From DAOVRD01 sp964521715 (GTDB taxonomy: Bacteria > Planctomycetota > Brocadiia > SM23-32): 37,940 nucleotides of DNA. Below the pieces are notes generated by a model, which had not been told where the DNA came from, ran no database searches, and worked only from the letters and a program-made list of their open reading frames with translations. This document shows, one piece after another, positions 36,025 to 37,940 of this stretch (the first letter of the stretch is position 1; each line of letters begins with the position of its first letter). The position numbers and the translations under genes were made by a program. The stretch is from positions 1-37,940 of the forward strand of contig CAZFSS010000035.1 in NCBI GenBank assembly GCA_964521715.1, given 5' to 3'.

Positions 36025-37818
36025 TCATTGTGCGGCGTGCTCTTCGAGCAGCTGTATGAGGGCCTGCCTGTCGCCCTCCGTCCCGCCGGCGTCGGGCTCC
36101 CGCCGCGACTCCCGGGCCATGTCCAGCGGTGTCTTGCCGGACAGATCAGTTGCGTTCGGATCAGCGCCGTGCGCCAGAAGGACTGCCGCCACGTTGCGAT
36201 AGCCCGAGCGTGCAGCCAGGTGGAGAAGGGTACTGCGGCCCCGCCCTGGTGCATTTGGATCGACACCCCGCTCAAGCAGCACCCCGACGGCGTCCGCCTG
36301 GCCGTTGAGGACAGCGAAGTCCATGGGCGTGAACCCGTAGCGGCCCTGCGCCGAGAGGAGCGTGGGCTGGGCGTCCAGTATCTCGTGCATGCGCCCGGTG
36401 CGCCCGAGGGCCGAAGCGGTCCAGATGTCCAGGGCGGCTCCGCTGTCGGCCAGGAACTGCGCCACGTCCGTATGGCCCTTCTGAAGTGCCATGTAGACCG
36501 CGTTCTTCCCTTCGGCGGCGGCAAGTTGCGGATGGGTCACCTCCAGGCTCGGGTTTGCGCCGGCCTCGACGAGCAGCCTGGCGACGTCCAGTCTGCCGTA
36601 GATCGCCGCCCTGTGGAGCGGCGCCGTTCCGGCCATGCCGGCGATGTTGGGGTCGGCGCCGTGCTCCAGCAAGAGCCGAACGATCTCTGGAGAGCCGCTC
36701 CCGCCGGCGACAAAGAAGAGCACCGTAGACCCCCTCTGGTTCCTCCAGTTGGGATCGGCCCCCGCGTCGAGCAGCTTCCGAACGGCCTCAATGTGACCTG
36801 CGCTTGCGGCCACGCTCAAAGCCCTGCGGCCCTCCTGGTCAACCGCGTCGGGCGACACGCCGGAGGAGAGAAGTTCGGCCACGCGCTGGACATCGCCTTC
36901 CTCGGCCGCTGCAACAAGTTCAACAGCGGCCAGATCAACCGGCGTCTGCGCGAGCGCGGCTTCCAGTTGCGGCTTGGCCCCTTGCGGCAGTCCGGGCTTC
37001 AGTTCCCTGAGCTGGGCCTCGAACTCGGGGAGGCGATTGCGCACCTCAGGCGGGAGCGTGTCGAGGCCAAGGCGCTTGCACGTCTCAACGTCGCCCAACG
37101 CCTTGTCATAGGCGGAGTTCCGAGCGTGAGCCACTGCCCTGTTGAAGTAGGCTTGAGCGAAGCCCGGTCTGAGCTCGACAGCCCGGCCATAGTCCTTAAT
37201 GGCGCGCTCGGGATCGCCCAGGTCATCATAGGCGTTGCCGCGTGCCATGTAGGCTTCCGCCAGCTCCGGATCCAATTCGATGGCCCGGTCGAAATCCTCG
37301 ATAGCACGGCTCAGATCGCCCTTCTCGCAATACACGTTGCCGCGGTTCACGCAGGCGCCGGCCATGTCGGGCTTGAGGTCGATGGCACGGTCCAGGTCCT
37401 GCACCGCGCCCTCCAGGTCGCCCATCTTGCGACGGGCGCTGCCGCGGCCGCTGTAGGCATCGGCAAGGTCCTCCCTGAGCTCGATGGCCCGGCTGTAGTC
37501 GTCGATGGCACGGACCAGGTCCAAGTTCTGCATATGAGCGCTGCCCCGGTTGACATAGGCCTCGGCATAGTCCGGCCTGAGTTCAATGGCACGATTGAAG
37601 TACTCGACCGCCCGGTCCATGTCGCCTTGCTTGGCCAACACAACGCCTGCGGCGTTGAGCATCTCGGGACTGCCCTCTGCCGGCCTCTTCGCCTGTCGTG
37701 CATAGAAGAACGACAGCAACGTGATCAGAACAGCGGCCCCCGCAAGGCAGATCAACGCCCTCTTCCCGCGCGTCGGCAGGCGGGCCCAAAGCGAACCTTG
37801 ACGCCCAGCGTTGACCAT
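36025..37818 (-). CDS. Membrane-anchored TPR-ankyrin repeat protein
   Basis: A 597-residue protein with one N-terminal transmembrane helix (about residues 20-40). Residues about 50-260 hold six or so tetratricopeptide repeats with the usual pattern (DRAVEYFNRAIELRPDYAEAYVNRG, then near-copies every 34 residues). After a linker, residues about 310-590 hold six or seven ankyrin repeats (GHIEAVRKLLDAGADPNWRN, GSPEIVRLLLEHGADPNIAG, GYRNVAAVLLAHGADPNATD). Both repeat types mediate protein-protein contacts; no catalytic domain is present. The ATG at 37818 follows a GGGGGG stretch. Its role is probably scaffolding at the membrane, with the repeats facing one side only; the partner is unknown. Confidence 0.88.
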   Translation of the reverse strand: MVNAGRQGSLWARLPTRGKRALICLAGAAVLITLLSFFYARQAKRPAEGSPEMLNAAGVVLAKQGDMDRAVEYFNRAIELRPDYAEAYVNRGSAHMQNLDLVRAIDDYSRAIELREDLADAYSGRGSARRKMGDLEGAVQDLDRAIDLKPDMAGACVNRGNVYCEKGDLSRAIEDFDRAIELDPELAEAYMARGNAYDDLGDPERAIKDYGRAVELRPGFAQAYFNRAVAHARNSAYDKALGDVETCKRLGLDTLPPEVRNRLPEFEAQLRELKPGLPQGAKPQLEAALAQTPVDLAAVELVAAAEEGDVQRVAELLSSGVSPDAVDQEGRRALSVAASAGHIEAVRKLLDAGADPNWRNQRGSTVLFFVAGGSGSPEIVRLLLEHGADPNIAGMAGTAPLHRAAIYGRLDVARLLVEAGANPSLEVTHPQLAAAEGKNAVYMALQKGHTDVAQFLADSGAALDIWTASALGRTGRMHEILDAQPTLLSAQGRYGFTPMDFAVLNGQADAVGVLLERGVDPNAPGRGRSTLLHLAARSGYRNVAAVLLAHGADPNATDLSGKTPLDMARESRREPDAGGTEGDRQALIQLLEEHAAQ

Positions 37819-37940
37819 CGCAAGCCCCCCGGCTGGAGATAGCTGTTTACCCCCCTACTGTCCGGCAGCCATTGTATGGCCGTCACTTATTGAGCTCGGC
37901 ATATTGAAAGTAGGGTCGCGAGTTTCCGACAATTCGGGGT

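Noticed and set aside
37819..37940. Possible feature in the right-hand end
   Set aside because: Only 122 bases upstream of the TPR-ankyrin gene; it likely contains its promoter, but no convincing box or structure is visible.

Overview
The window is a GC-rich, densely coded chromosomal segment with no tRNA, rRNA, CRISPR array, transposase or phage gene that I can see. Gene content suggests Planctomycetota or a related PVC-type lineage, probably a metagenome-derived genome. The markers are ThuA/DUF1080 and Tat-exported Gfo/Idh/MocA proteins, a CUT2 sugar transporter, an Agl23-type membrane protein, a Na+-NQR cluster and an archaeal-type split glutamate synthase. The taxonomic call is inference; no marker gene settles it.

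Left part (about 1-8850): a small membrane protein, then a leftward pair (ThuA-DUF1080 protein and a Tat-exported oxidoreductase). Divergent from these is a rightward set: sugar ABC transporter ATPase, permease and lipoprotein binding protein, then a second exported Gfo/Idh/MocA protein. This looks like a sugar uptake and oxidation locus.

Middle (8863-17841): immediately downstream and co-oriented is a Na+-translocating NADH:quinone oxidoreductase cluster in the unusual order nqrD-nqrE-nqrF-nqrB-nqrC. There is no nqrA in the window. NqrB is short, and NqrC carries an extra C-terminal discoidin-like domain. A membrane-anchored paralogue of that extra domain follows, then an Agl23/TIGR03663-type membrane protein and apbE, the flavin transferase that modifies NqrB/NqrC-type proteins. 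A family 2 glycosyltransferase converges on apbE from the other strand. Between nqrC and the paralogue lies a strongly folded palindromic element.

Right part (17842-35318, all minus strand): a gene-poor stretch with hairpin repeats and a recurring AT-rich motif surrounds a tiny FHA-domain gene. Upstream of it is a tightly packed 12-gene run read from 35318 down to 18902: glnA, split glutamate synthase (class II amidotransferase, FMN synthase domain with ferredoxin head, polyferredoxin, FAD oxidoreductase, GXGXG domain), purF, nadE, carA, guaA, pyrG, carB. Gaps never exceed 55 bp and several genes overlap. A textbook sigma-54 -24/-12 promoter sits just upstream of glnA. The layout reads as one nitrogen-regulated transcript that makes glutamine and then encodes most of the major glutamine-consuming nucleotide enzymes. 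It is the most striking system in the window.

Right end (35638-37818): a small two-helix membrane protein and a membrane-anchored TPR-ankyrin protein, both leftward. The last 122 bases hold nothing I can identify.
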